Below are positions 8,047 through 16,746 of a DNA stretch of 64,000 nucleotides, in pieces. Within the stretch, counting starts at the first letter, position 1; every line of letters begins with the position of its first letter. The notes beneath the pieces are model-generated. The model saw only the letters and a program-made list of their open reading frames with translations. It had not been told where the DNA came from and searched no databases. Made by a program: the position numbers and the translations under genes. Source of the DNA: Cryobacterium sp. SO2 (GTDB lineage Bacteria > Actinomycetota > Actinomycetes > Actinomycetales > Microbacteriaceae); NCBI RefSeq assembly GCF_026151165.2, contig NZ_CP117849.1, positions 806,001-870,000 on the forward strand. The letters run 5' to 3'.

Positions 8047-8093
8047 GGGGTCCTCCGACGGGGTTGGCAGGAATGTGCGGGTAAACGGCAACT

Positions 8094-8109
8094 CTGCCAC
8101 TCGTGGCAG
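8094..8109. promoter_or_regulatory. Palindromic operator candidate
   Basis: CTGCCACTCGTGGCAG is a perfect 7-2-7 inverted repeat between the divergent AraC-type regulator and the small membrane gene. TGGCAGGAA occurs here and again at 8075-8083 as a direct repeat, which is compatible with AraC-type binding to repeated half-sites. Confidence 0.5.
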
Positions 8110-8136
8110 GAAGTAGCAAGACCTACCGTTAGTGCC

Positions 8137-8280
8137 ATGATCCTGTTCCTGAGTGTATTAGTGGCCCTGACAATCTGGGCCGTGGTGGCGAGCGTCGCCG
8201 CGCTGCGCTCCGACGGCTTCGGCGACGCCGAACTGGCCAGGCGCAACCGGCATCCCGAACCCTTCCCGCGCGGACGATAG
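8137..8280 (+). CDS. Small single-pass membrane protein, 47 aa
   Basis: The ATG at 8137 begins a 47-residue peptide. Residues 1-22 are a continuous hydrophobic helix, followed by a short charged tail with a conserved-looking ELARRNRHPEPFPRGR end. No family is recognised. A -10-like TACCGT ends 7 nt before the ATG, and there is no ribosome binding site, which suggests a leaderless mRNA. It is divergent from the AraC-type regulator and 51 bp before galE. The hydrophobic start, clean stop and promoter spacing support a real small gene, but no homology can be checked here. Confidence 0.55.
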   Translation: MILFLSVLVALTIWAVVASVAALRSDGFGDAELARRNRHPEPFPRGR

Positions 8281-8331
8281 TGTGGTCTGAAACGGCAGCA
8301 TGCGGCTGCCTGGAGAGCGCAGGGGCACCAC

Positions 8332-9297
8332 ATGGCTTGGCTTGTTACCGGAGGGGCCGGCTATATCGGCTCCCACGTCGTCCGTGCGTTTCTGGCTGAG
8401 GGCATCGACGTCGTCGTCCTCGACGACCTGTCCAGCGGCCACGCCGAGTTCGTTCCCGCCGGGGTCCCGTTCATCGAGGGCACCCTGCTGGACACCGCGC
8501 TGCTGACGAAGACCTTCGCCGAGCACCAGATCAGCGGTGTCGTGCACGTCGCCGGCTTCAAGTACGCCGGAGTGTCGGTCTCCCGGCCCCTGCACACCTA
8601 CGAGCAGAACGTCACGGCCACGGCCCTGCTGCTCGCCGCCATGCAGGAGGCCGGCGTCGGCCGCATCGTGTTCTCCTCGAGCGCGGCCGTGTACGGCACC
8701 CCCTTCACCGACCTCGTCACCGAGGAGACCGCGAAGAGCCCGGAGTCGCCGTACGGCGAGTCGAAGCTGATCGGCGAGTGGCTGCTCCGCGACCAGGCCG
8801 TCGCGGCCGGCCTCGCGCACACCTCGCTGCGCTACTTCAACGTCGTCGGCTCCGGTGCGCCGGAGCTGCGCGACACCAGCCCGCACAACCTGTTCCCGAT
8901 GGTGTTCGAGGCCCTCATCGACGGGCGCACGCCGCGCATCAACGGCAACGACTACAAGACCGCGGACGGCACCTGCGTGCGCGACTACATCCACGTCGCC
9001 GACCTCGCGACCTCGCATGTCGCCGCGGCCCGGCGGTTGGACGCCGGTCAGGACATCGCCCCGGTCTACAACCTCGGCAGCGGAGACGGCGTCTCGGTCG
9101 GCGAGATCATGAGCACGGTCGCGACGGTCACCGGCATTCCGTTCACCCCGGACATCGGCCCGCGTCGCACCGGCGACCCCGATCGGATCGTGGCGTCGGG
9201 CGAGATGGCGGCTCGCGACCTGGACTGGAAGATGCGACACAGCCTCGAAGACATGGTGCGCAGCGCGTGGGAGTCCAGGAAGGCATCCGTCAGCTGA
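8332..9297 (+). CDS. galE: UDP-glucose 4-epimerase
   Basis: The 321-residue short-chain dehydrogenase-type epimerase interconverts UDP-glucose and UDP-galactose. It has the NAD motif VTGGAGYIGSHVV at residue 5, SSAAVYG near residue 120, a Tyr-x3-Lys pair in YGESK, and the typical RDYIHVADLA segment near residue 220. Length is close to the actinobacterial norm. The ATG is preceded by a weak AGGGG. A GCAGC/GCTGC hairpin lies just upstream. It would supply galactose for surface glycans made by the nearby glycosyltransferases. Other UDP-sugar specificities cannot be excluded. Confidence 0.9.
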   Translation: MAWLVTGGAGYIGSHVVRAFLAEGIDVVVLDDLSSGHAEFVPAGVPFIEGTLLDTALLTKTFAEHQISGVVHVAGFKYAGVSVSRPLHTYEQNVTATALLLAAMQEAGVGRIVFSSSAAVYGTPFTDLVTEETAKSPESPYGESKLIGEWLLRDQAVAAGLAHTSLRYFNVVGSGAPELRDTSPHNLFPMVFEALIDGRTPRINGNDYKTADGTCVRDYIHVADLATSHVAAARRLDAGQDIAPVYNLGSGDGVSVGEIMSTVATVTGIPFTPDIGPRRTGDPDRIVASGEMAARDLDWKMRHSLEDMVRSAWESRKASVS

Positions 9298-9333
9298 CTC
9301 GCACGACACGATTCGAGCACGTGGGCGCGTCGC

Positions 9334-9360
9334 AAACCCTCCAGCCCGCGTTGAGGGTTT
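9334..9360 (+). terminator. Hairpin terminator after galE
   Basis: AAACCCTC at 9334-9341 and GAGGGTTT at 9353-9360 form perfect 8-bp arms around an 11-nt loop, ending in three T. It is the likely end of the galE transcript and lies before the whiB promoter. The T-tract is short. Confidence 0.5.
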
Positions 9361-9372
9361 ACCATCGGCGAC

Positions 9373-9401
9373 TTGACGCCAGGGAACTACACCGGTGTAA
9401 T
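9373..9401 (+). promoter_or_regulatory. Promoter of the WhiB2-type gene, with overlapping palindrome
   Basis: TTGACG (9373-9378), 17-bp spacer and TGTAAT (9396-9401) form a good housekeeping-type promoter about 45 bp before the whiB ATG. The perfect palindrome TACACCGGTGTA at 9388-9399 covers the spacer and most of the -10 box and is a candidate repressor site. Confidence 0.6.
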
Positions 9402-9446
9402 TAGTTCTAGCGCGGAAATGTGCATGAGCTGATGGGTGGAGGCGAT

Positions 9447-9785
9447 ATGACGTTGTCCGAATATCGTTCCGGTGTACCTGACGACTGGTTCGTAGATCCA
9501 GTACGTCTCGGTGTACCCGGAGTGCGCAAGCAGCCCACGACGCCTGACGGCGATGCCGATGACAATCCCCTCGCCTGGCAGTCTGATTCGCTCTGCGCGC
9601 AGACCGACCCCGAGGCCTTCTTCCCGGAGAAGGGCGGCTCCACCAGGGACGCCAAGAAGATTTGCGGCTCGTGCGAGGTTCGCCCGCAGTGCCTGCAGTA
9701 CGCGCTCGCCAATGACGAACGCTTCGGCATCTGGGGCGGCCTCTCCGAGCGCGAACGCCGCAAACTCCGCAAGCGCGCGGGCTAG
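9447..9785 (+). CDS. whiB2: WhiB-family iron-sulfur transcription factor (WhiB2/WhmD type)
   Basis: The 112-residue protein has the WhiB layout: four Cys ligands for a [4Fe-4S] cluster (SLC, then ICGSCEVRPQC, i.e. C-x2-C-x5-C), the GIWGG turn, and a basic C-terminal segment (RERRKLRKRAG). WhiB2-type proteins act with the main sigma factor and govern septation and cell division genes. I chose the ATG at 9447 because GGAGG lies 4 nt upstream; an in-frame ATG at 9420 has no such site. In mycobacteria whiB2 lies in the manA-DUF3499-metallopeptidase-rhamnosyltransferase region, which agrees with the neighbours here. The WhiB2 subgroup is assigned from length and context. Confidence 0.9.
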   Translation: MTLSEYRSGVPDDWFVDPVRLGVPGVRKQPTTPDGDADDNPLAWQSDSLCAQTDPEAFFPEKGGSTRDAKKICGSCEVRPQCLQYALANDERFGIWGGLSERERRKLRKRAG

Positions 9786-9884
9786 GCAGAACCGACAGTT
9801 CTGGCCGGTTTGCGGGGCCCGGTTTTGTGGCGCGCCTGCCGATTGAGCCGTCTCCACAGATATCCGACCTAGGCTGTCCACGAT

Positions 9885-12800
9885 ATGCAAGCCAGAGTCA
9901 CCGCCATCATCGTCGCCCGTAACGGCGCCCAGCACCTTCAGCGAACTCTCGAGGCCCTGCGCGGGCAAACCCGCCAGCCCGACACCGTCATCGCCGTCGA
10001 TTGCGGGTCCACCGATTCCTCCGCCGAACTCCTCGCGGCCTACGGGCCCACCCATTTCATCTCGGCGCATGCGAACCTCTCCTTCGGCGATGCGATCAAG
10101 ACCGCCGAGACGGTCCTGCCCGCTACCGACGGTGAGCACGAACTGCTCTGGCTGCTGGCGCAGGACAGTGCCCCCGAGGCCGGCGCGTTGGAGAAACTCG
10201 TCGCCGAACTCGAGATCGCGCCGTCGGTCGCGGTAGCCGGTCCGAAGGTCATGGAATGGGTCGCCGACGACTACATCCACGACTTCGGCCAGTCGATGAC
10301 TCCGTACGGTTCTACGGTGACCCTCGTCGAGAGCGAACTGGACCAGGAACAGCACGACGCCCTGAGCGATGTGCTCGCCGTCAGCGCGGGCGGCATGCTC
10401 GTGCGCCGCACGGTCTGGGACCACCTGGACGGGTTCGATCCCGCGCTGCCCATCGTCGACGACTCCCTCGACTTCTGTGTGCGGGTGCGTCTCGCCGGCT
10501 ACCGCGTGTCTGTGGTCTCCGCGGCCAGGGTGAGCTCGGCCGGTGACGGCGTGGCCGGCCCGGACGGCTCGTCCCGCGGACGTGCCCGGCGCCGCATGGT
10601 GCGCGCGGAACGCGCGGCGCAGCTGCACCGCCGTCTCGTCTACGCGCCGGTCTGGGCGCTTCCGGTGCACTGGCTCTCGCTCATTCCGCTGGCCTTCCTC
10701 CGCTCGCTCGGCGACCTGCTCCGCAAGGAGCCCGGTGCCATTCTCGGCGAGTTCTCTGCGGCGTTCTCCGCCGCGTTCCTCGGCGGCCGGGTTCGCCAGG
10801 CCCGCCGGCGCCTGGCCGGCACTCGCACGCTGGCCTGGTCGTCGATCTCGACCCTGCGGGTGTCCGCCGCCGAGGTGCGGCGGCGTCACGCCCTCACCCG
10901 GGAAGCCGCGCTCACCGGTGCACGGGGAGACCGGCCGGAGATCCGGTTCTTCTCCGGCGGGGGAGCCTGGACCCTGCTCGGCGCTGCCGTGCTCAGCGTT
11001 GCTGTGCTCGCCTCCTTGCTCGGCGCTGAGACCCTCACCGGCGGCGGCCTGCTCCCGCTCTCCGACACCGTCGGCGCCCTCTGGGCGAACGTCGGCTACG
11101 GGTGGCGCGACATCGGCTTGGGATTCGTCGGCGGTGCAGACCCCTTCGCGGTGGTCCTGGCGGTTCTCGGCACGCTCACCTTCTGGTCGCCGTCGTTCTC
11201 CATCGTGCTCCTGTACATGCTGGCCCTGCCGCTGGCCGCCACCGGCGCGTGGATGGCCGCGACCCGGCTTACCCATCGCGGGTCGATCCGCGCGACCGCC
11301 GCCGTGCTCTGGATGCTGTCGCCCACCTTCCTCACGGCCATCGCGGCCGGCCGCCCGGCGGCCATCCTCGTGCACCTGCTGCTGCCGTGGCTGTTCTTCG
11401 CGGGATTCGCCGCGGCCAGGTCCTGGTCGGCATCCGGCTCGGCCGCCCTTTTGTTCGCCGCCATCGTCGCCTGCGCCCCGTCGTTGGCCCCGGCCCTGCT
11501 CGTCGGCTGGCTCCTCTGCGTGTTCGTCAGCGGACGCCGGGTGATGCGCTTCGTGGGCATCCCGCTGCCGGCCCTCGCGTTGGCAGTTCCCCTGATCTGG
11601 AGCCAGGCCTTGCGCGGCAACTGGTTGGCCCTGCTGGCCGATCCCGGCGTTCCGGTTCCCACGTCACCGGTGCCGGTCTGGCAGCTGATCCTCGGATTCC
11701 CGGCCGGCGACCTCGGCGGCTGGACCCAGCTCCTGCCCCTCTGGGGCGCGGATGCGAGCATCGCCACCCTCGTGGTGCCGCTGCTCCTGGTGCCGCTCGC
11801 GGTGCTGGCGCTCGTCGCGCTGCTGCTACCCGGCGCGCGCGGCGCGGCGTTCGCCCTGCTCGCGGCCCTGCTCGGACTGGCCACCGCGATCGCCGCCGGC
11901 TCGGTGTCGGTGGCGGCGGTGGGCGACGCGGCCGTCGGCATCTGGCCCGGCGCCGGACTCAGCCTCTACTGGCTCGGCATCACCGGTGCCGTGGTTTTCG
12001 CGGCCCGCGGGCTGCACAAGGTGGCCATCGCCCCGCTGGTGGTGTCCGCGGTCGCCCTGGCCGTGGTGGCGTTCCCGCTGGCCGCGGCACTCCCGCTCGG
12101 CACCTCGGCGGTGCAGGAGGGCATCGGCCGCACTCAGCCGGCCTTCGTCACTGCTGAGGCCCTGGTCGACGAGCGCGTCGGCACCCTGCAGATCGTGCCG
12201 CAGTCGGACGGCGGCATCCTCGCCACGATCGTGCGCGGAACAGGCGAGCGCCTCGACGTGCAATCCACCCTCGACAGCACCGCGACCGGGATCACCCAGG
12301 AGCAGGCGGAACTGGCCACCCTGGCCGGCAACCTCGCCTCGCAGAGCGGGCTGGACGCCTCCGCCGACCTGGCCAGGTTCGGCATCCGCTTCGTGCTGCT
12401 GCGCCCCGCCGCCGAGACACCCGCGGAGTGGGGCACGACCGGCACAGTGACGCCGGCGGCCGCCCAGACCAGCACGCGCACCACCACCTCCCTCGACGGA
12501 ACCGCGGCGCTCGTTCCGGTGGGCGACACGGCCTTCGGCCGGCTGTGGCGGTCGGACGCCCCCACCGACACAGCGGTCAACGGGCCGATTCCCGCGGACG
12601 CCGGCGGCGCATTCGGGCTCATCACCGCGCTCATCGCCGCCATCGTGATCGGTGCGACGGTGCTCCTGTCCATTCCCACCGGTGCGGGCCGTGAAGCCGT
12701 GCGCCAGGCGCACCGCGACGCGATCCGCCGGGCCTCCAGGATGAGCAAACCGGCCAAGCCCACCCGCGCGCCACGACGGGTCCGGTCAGCGCGGGTGCCG

Positions 12801-13001
12801 CGCTCCGAACGGCCCGGCGCCACACCCCGAACCAAGGGCAAGCGCAAACGAGGCAGCGAGGTCCAGGCCACCGGGTCGGCTGAGGCCCAGACCCCGCCCG
12901 CCACCCCGGACACCGCCACCCCGGACACCGCCACCCCGGACACCGCCACCCCGGACACCGCCGCCCCCGACAGTGCAGAGGATGCAGACCATGGCCACTA
13001 A
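9885..13001 (+). CDS. Large membrane glycosyltransferase family 2 protein
   Basis: The product has 1038 residues. Residues 1-260 are a GT2 (GT-A) domain: VTAIIVARNGAQHLQRTLEA, an AVDCGSTDSS nucleotide-sugar segment, and a late DDSLDFCVRVRLAGY acceptor motif. About twelve hydrophobic segments follow between residues 350 and 740, then an extracytoplasmic region and a last membrane helix near residue 925. The tail is basic and Pro/Ala/Thr-rich, ending in ATPDT repeats. It would transfer sugars to an envelope acceptor; the reaction is unknown. A -10-like TAGGCT ends 9 nt before the ATG. The stop overlaps the DUF5719 start, and the same pair beside whiB2 is frequent in actinobacteria. Confidence 0.85.
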   Translation: MQARVTAIIVARNGAQHLQRTLEALRGQTRQPDTVIAVDCGSTDSSAELLAAYGPTHFISAHANLSFGDAIKTAETVLPATDGEHELLWLLAQDSAPEAGALEKLVAELEIAPSVAVAGPKVMEWVADDYIHDFGQSMTPYGSTVTLVESELDQEQHDALSDVLAVSAGGMLVRRTVWDHLDGFDPALPIVDDSLDFCVRVRLAGYRVSVVSAARVSSAGDGVAGPDGSSRGRARRRMVRAERAAQLHRRLVYAPVWALPVHWLSLIPLAFLRSLGDLLRKEPGAILGEFSAAFSAAFLGGRVRQARRRLAGTRTLAWSSISTLRVSAAEVRRRHALTREAALTGARGDRPEIRFFSGGGAWTLLGAAVLSVAVLASLLGAETLTGGGLLPLSDTVGALWANVGYGWRDIGLGFVGGADPFAVVLAVLGTLTFWSPSFSIVLLYMLALPLAATGAWMAATRLTHRGSIRATAAVLWMLSPTFLTAIAAGRPAAILVHLLLPWLFFAGFAAARSWSASGSAALLFAAIVACAPSLAPALLVGWLLCVFVSGRRVMRFVGIPLPALALAVPLIWSQALRGNWLALLADPGVPVPTSPVPVWQLILGFPAGDLGGWTQLLPLWGADASIATLVVPLLLVPLAVLALVALLLPGARGAAFALLAALLGLATAIAAGSVSVAAVGDAAVGIWPGAGLSLYWLGITGAVVFAARGLHKVAIAPLVVSAVALAVVAFPLAAALPLGTSAVQEGIGRTQPAFVTAEALVDERVGTLQIVPQSDGGILATIVRGTGERLDVQSTLDSTATGITQEQAELATLAGNLASQSGLDASADLARFGIRFVLLRPAAETPAEWGTTGTVTPAAAQTSTRTTTSLDGTAALVPVGDTAFGRLWRSDAPTDTAVNGPIPADAGGAFGLITALIAAIVIGATVLLSIPTGAGREAVRQAHRDAIRRASRMSKPAKPTRAPRRVRSARVPRSERPGATPRTKGKRKRGSEVQATGSAEAQTPPATPDTATPDTATPDTATPDTAAPDSAEDADHGH
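12901..12975 (+). repeat. 15-bp tandem repeat in the glycosyltransferase C-terminus
   Basis: Four perfect copies of CCACCCCGGACACCG (12901-12960) and a degenerate fifth encode ATPDT-type pentapeptides. The unit is a multiple of three, so copy-number change would keep the frame and alter only the length of the cytoplasmic tail. Confidence 0.9.
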
Positions 13002-14445
13002 GCGCAGGGTCGCCCTCGTCGGGGCCAGAGTCACCGCCGGCCTGATCGGCATGGCCGTCGTAGTCGTCGCCGTGGGCGGGTCCGCCCTCGTGCCCTGGCC
13101 GGCAGTGCTGCAGGAGCCCACGTCCACGCTGGTGACCCCCGTTGCCAGCGACCAGTTGCGGGTGTGCCCTGGGCCGCTCCTCACTCTCGCCGCCGACTCC
13201 AGCCAGGCGGATGCGGCCACCTCTGTTGGCCCGTTCGCCACCGTCTACGGTGCGCGCGCACCCGGCGCCGACGGGGGCGTCCTGACGGTCGAGCGTGCCG
13301 ACGTGTCCGCGGTCGACAACTCCGAGAGCGGCAGAGACGGTTCCCCGCTCGTGCTGAGCGTTCCCGTCGACGACGGCGCGCTCGAAGCCCCCCTGGTGGC
13401 CGGGGCCCAGTCGCAGACCGCCGCGGGGGAGACCCTGGGCGGGCTCGCCGCCGCAGCCTGCACCGAAGCTTCCAGCGACTCATGGCTCGTCAGCGGCTCC
13501 ACCGATGTGGGCCGCACCAGCCTCGTTCTGCTCAGCAACCCCTCCTCCGTCGTCGCATCCGTGGACCTCACCGTCTACGGCGAATCCGGTCAGGTCGACG
13601 CCCCCGGGTCCACCGGCATCCTGGTGCAGCCCGGAACGCAGCGCATCATCTCCCTCGCGGGGCTCGCCCCCAACCTGCTGTCGCCCGTCGTGCACGTGCA
13701 GGCCACCGGCGGTCAGGTGGCCGCGGCGATCGAGCAGAGCGTGATCCGCGGCATCCAGCCCGGCGGCGTCGAGCTCACCGGTCCGACGACCGCCGCCGCT
13801 ACCGAACAGGTCATTCCCGGCGTCGTTGTCAGCACGCCCGGCACCGACGTGTCCGTCGACGACGGCGCCGTGTCCGACGACACTCCGACGGTGCGGGTCC
13901 TGGTGCCCGGCGACATCCCGGCCACCGTGAGCGTCGGCGTGCAGAGCGAGGACGGGGCCTCGACCGGCACCTCTCTCGAGGTCGAGATCCAGCCGGGTGT
14001 TGCCACCGAGATTCCTCTCAGCGGCGTCGTGGCGGGCAACTACACGGTGAATCTCAGCAGTGACCAGCCCCTGGTCGCTGCGGCGCTCAGCACCGCCACC
14101 GGCTCCGTCAGCCCCGACTTCACCTGGGCGTCGGCCGCCGCCCCGCAGGACGGCGCCTTCCTGGTGCACGTCGCGGACGGCCCTGCCCCCGCGCTGCACC
14201 TGGCCAACACCTCCGACGCCGACGTCACCCTCACGCTCACCCCCGACAACGGTGAGCCGACGGTCGTGACGGTGCCGGCCGCACAGTCTGTGGTCATCGG
14301 GGTCGCGGCGTCCACGCAATACCTGGTCACCGGCGGCACGGGCATCGTGGCCGCGGTCGGCTACACGGGAGACGGACTCGCGTCGTCGTACACCATCAGC
14401 CCGATCGGACCGCTGGCGGAAGCCATCCCGGTCTACTCGCGCTGA
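12991..14445 (+). CDS. DUF5719 family membrane-anchored protein
   Basis: The product has about 484 residues. An N-terminal basic stretch and one hydrophobic helix (about residues 10-38) anchor a large extracytoplasmic part that is rich in Val/Thr/Ser and reads as repeated beta-sandwich-like strands. This is the DUF5719 pattern, with no known catalytic residues. The ATG at 12991 has AGAGGA upstream; in-frame starts at 12973 and 12982 are possible. It overlaps the glycosyltransferase end by 11 bp and is very likely its partner. A scaffold or accessory role in envelope glycan assembly is inference from this pairing. Confidence 0.8.
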   Translation: MATKRRVALVGARVTAGLIGMAVVVVAVGGSALVPWPAVLQEPTSTLVTPVASDQLRVCPGPLLTLAADSSQADAATSVGPFATVYGARAPGADGGVLTVERADVSAVDNSESGRDGSPLVLSVPVDDGALEAPLVAGAQSQTAAGETLGGLAAAACTEASSDSWLVSGSTDVGRTSLVLLSNPSSVVASVDLTVYGESGQVDAPGSTGILVQPGTQRIISLAGLAPNLLSPVVHVQATGGQVAAAIEQSVIRGIQPGGVELTGPTTAAATEQVIPGVVVSTPGTDVSVDDGAVSDDTPTVRVLVPGDIPATVSVGVQSEDGASTGTSLEVEIQPGVATEIPLSGVVAGNYTVNLSSDQPLVAAALSTATGSVSPDFTWASAAAPQDGAFLVHVADGPAPALHLANTSDADVTLTLTPDNGEPTVVTVPAAQSVVIGVAASTQYLVTGGTGIVAAVGYTGDGLASSYTISPIGPLAEAIPVYSR

Positions 14446-14477
14446 CCCGCCATCAGCCAGCGCCCAAGGAGCCAGAC

Positions 14478-15578
14478 GTGATCGACACCAGCACCGCAGT
14501 GCCGCCGGCGGGGGACACCGCCGGCCACCTCCTGATCACCGGCGGCGCCGGCTTCATCGGCGGCGCCATCGTCTCGGCCGCGCTCGAGCGGGGCTGGCGG
14601 GTGCGGGTGCTCGATTCCCTCCGTCGCGACGTGCACGGCGGTCTGCCGACCCCCGACCCGCGAGTCGAGTTCGTGGTCGGCGACGTGACCGACCCCGTCG
14701 TCGTCGCGCACTCGCTCCTCGGCATCGACGTGGTCTGCCACCAGGCGGCCAAGGTCGGCCTCGGCGTCGACTTCTCCGACGCTCCCGACTACGTGCACAG
14801 CAACGAGGTCGGCACGGCCGTGCTGTTGGCCGGTATGGCGGATGCCGGGATCGTTCGATTGGTCCTGGCCTCTTCGATGGTCGTCTACGGCGAGGGCAGC
14901 TATCGCGGCAGCGCCGGGTTCGCCCGGCCCGGCCCGCGACGCGCCACCGACCTGGATGCGGGCCGGTTTGACCCTCTCGACGAGGTGACGGGCGCGCCTC
15001 TCGAGCCGACGCTCGTGGCAGAGGACGACCCGCTCGACCCCCGCAACGTCTACGCGAGCAGCAAACTGGGGCAGGAGTACCTGGCCACGTCGTGGAGCCG
15101 CAGCACCGGCGGCCGGGCAGCCGCGCTGCGCTACCACAACGTCTACGGCCCCGGCATGCCGCAGAACACCCCGTACGCGGGTGTCGCATCGCTGTTCCGG
15201 TCCGCGCTGCAACGCGGCGAGGCGCCGACGGTCTTCGAAGACGGCCGGCAACGCCGGGACTTCGTGCACGTGCGGGACATCGCCTCCGCCAACATCGCCG
15301 CGATCGAGTGGACGGCCGCCTCCGACGCCGGCGTCTTCCGCGCGTTCAACGTCGGCAGCGGTACCGTGCACACCATCGGCGACATGGCCGAGGCGCTCAG
15401 CCGGGCCGCCGATGGTCCGGCCCCGGTCATCAGCGGGGAGTACCGCCTCGGCGACGTCCGGCACATCACGGCGTCGTCTGAGCGCCTCCGCACCGAGCTG
15501 GGCTGGCAGCCATCGGTCAGCTTCGAGGACGGCATGGTTGAGTTCGCAACGGCACCGCTGCGGGCAGCCGTCCGCTAA
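14478..15578 (+). CDS. NAD-dependent epimerase/dehydratase
   Basis: The 366-residue extended short-chain dehydrogenase has LLITGGAGFIGGAI near residue 17, SSMVVYG near residue 135 and a YASSK Tyr-x3-Lys pair near residue 195. A 40-residue insertion between the Ser and Tyr motifs is longer than in GalE and recalls sugar dehydratases or reductases acting on nucleotide sugars. The exact substrate is not readable. The GTG at 14478 has AAGGAG 6 nt upstream. It stands 32 bp after DUF5719 and convergent to the two-component system, at the left end of the glycan/redox locus. Confidence 0.85.
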   Translation: MIDTSTAVPPAGDTAGHLLITGGAGFIGGAIVSAALERGWRVRVLDSLRRDVHGGLPTPDPRVEFVVGDVTDPVVVAHSLLGIDVVCHQAAKVGLGVDFSDAPDYVHSNEVGTAVLLAGMADAGIVRLVLASSMVVYGEGSYRGSAGFARPGPRRATDLDAGRFDPLDEVTGAPLEPTLVAEDDPLDPRNVYASSKLGQEYLATSWSRSTGGRAAALRYHNVYGPGMPQNTPYAGVASLFRSALQRGEAPTVFEDGRQRRDFVHVRDIASANIAAIEWTAASDAGVFRAFNVGSGTVHTIGDMAEALSRAADGPAPVISGEYRLGDVRHITASSERLRTELGWQPSVSFEDGMVEFATAPLRAAVR

Positions 15579-15594
15579 CCCAACCCGGCCGGGT

Positions 15595-16746
15595 TCACGG
15601 CACCGTGGTGGCCGGTTCCAGCGGAAGCAACAGGTCGAACCGGCAGCCGCCGGCCACATTGTGCACAGTCACCTCGCCGCCGTGGGCGGCGACGATTCCC
15701 TCGACGATCGCCAAGCCGAGCCCGGCGCGTCCCCGGTCGGCCGGCTCCACGCCGGGGGTACGCGGTTCACTGCCCCGCCACCCGGCTTCGAACACCCGTC
15801 CCAGATCGGCCGGGTGGATGCCGCCGGCGCTGTCCTGCACCGAGATGACCGCTCGTCCGTCGGCGTGGTCGGTGACCGCGACCACGATGGCGCTGCCCGG
15901 CGTCGACTGTTGAACCGCGTTCATCACCAGATTGCCCACGGCCCGCGACAGCTCTCCGGGGTCGGCCCGGATGGTCAAGCCCATCGCACCCTCGAACCGG
16001 AGGTCAAGCGACTTCTCCCTGGCGACCGGCCCGAGGTCGGCGACGGTGTCGCTGATCAAGTCATAGAGGGCCACCCGCTGCAACCTCAACCGCAGGGTGC
16101 CGGAGTGGATGCGCGACAGCTCGAAGAGATCGTCGACCATGCCCGTGAGCCGGTCGACCTGGCCGCGGATCTGGCGGTAATAGCGGCGGGGGTCCTCCAC
16201 CATGTCGTCTTCCAGCGCCTCCGACATGGCCCTGATGCCCGCCAGCGGCGTGCGCAGGTCGTGCGAGATCCACGCGACGAGTTCTCGCCGGGAGGCGTCG
16301 ATCCGGCCCTCGCGGTCCCGCAGCTCCTGCAGTCGTTCCCCCGTCGCGGCCAGCTGGCCGGCCAGGGCGGCGAATTCGTTGTTGCTGTGGCGTTCGGGGG
16401 AGGCCACCGGCTCTCCCCGGCCGAGGCTCTCCGCTGCGCGGGTGAGGTAGCGGCTGTCCCGCACCAGGGCCCGCCCGAGCAGGGCGGCCATCACGAGCGA
16501 CACGCTGCCGGCCACCCCGGCCACGAAGTAGAACACCGTCAGGTCGTGGTCGGACACGTACATCAGCGAGGCGGCCGCGGCCATCCCGCTGACCACGGAC
16601 ACCACGGTGGCCAGGGCGACCACCACGAGCTGAAGCACCAGGGAGTACCGGGCCAGCAACCGCAGGGTGATCAGGCCCAGTGCCCCGACGATGATGGCGG
16701 TGGCCAGGGCGATCACGACGACGCTGACCAGCCCGTAGAGGTTCAT
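15595..16746 (-). CDS. Sensor histidine kinase
   Basis: The 383-residue membrane kinase has about four N-terminal hydrophobic segments within residues 1-110 and no sizeable extracytoplasmic loop, so it probably senses within or at the membrane. A HAMP-like stretch follows, then HisKA with ISHDLRTPL (phosphoacceptor His near residue 190) and a HATPase domain with NLVMNAVQQ (N box), QDSAGGIHPADL (G1) and GRAGLGLAIVEGI (G2). The N box has a final Gln and the G1 motif reads DSAGG instead of DNGGG, both mild deviations. The ATG overlaps the response regulator stop (ATGA), so the pair is co-translated. The signal is unknown. Confidence 0.92.
   Translation of the reverse strand: MNLYGLVSVVVIALATAIIVGALGLITLRLLARYSLVLQLVVVALATVVSVVSGMAAAASLMYVSDHDLTVFYFVAGVAGSVSLVMAALLGRALVRDSRYLTRAAESLGRGEPVASPERHSNNEFAALAGQLAATGERLQELRDREGRIDASRRELVAWISHDLRTPLAGIRAMSEALEDDMVEDPRRYYRQIRGQVDRLTGMVDDLFELSRIHSGTLRLRLQRVALYDLISDTVADLGPVAREKSLDLRFEGAMGLTIRADPGELSRAVGNLVMNAVQQSTPGSAIVVAVTDHADGRAVISVQDSAGGIHPADLGRVFEAGWRGSEPRTPGVEPADRGRAGLGLAIVEGIVAAHGGEVTVHNVAGGCRFDLLLPLEPATTVP

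Noticed and set aside
9387..11375. Long minus-strand frame of 662 codons
   Set aside because: It runs antisense across the WhiB and glycosyltransferase genes, has shadow composition and no start signal.
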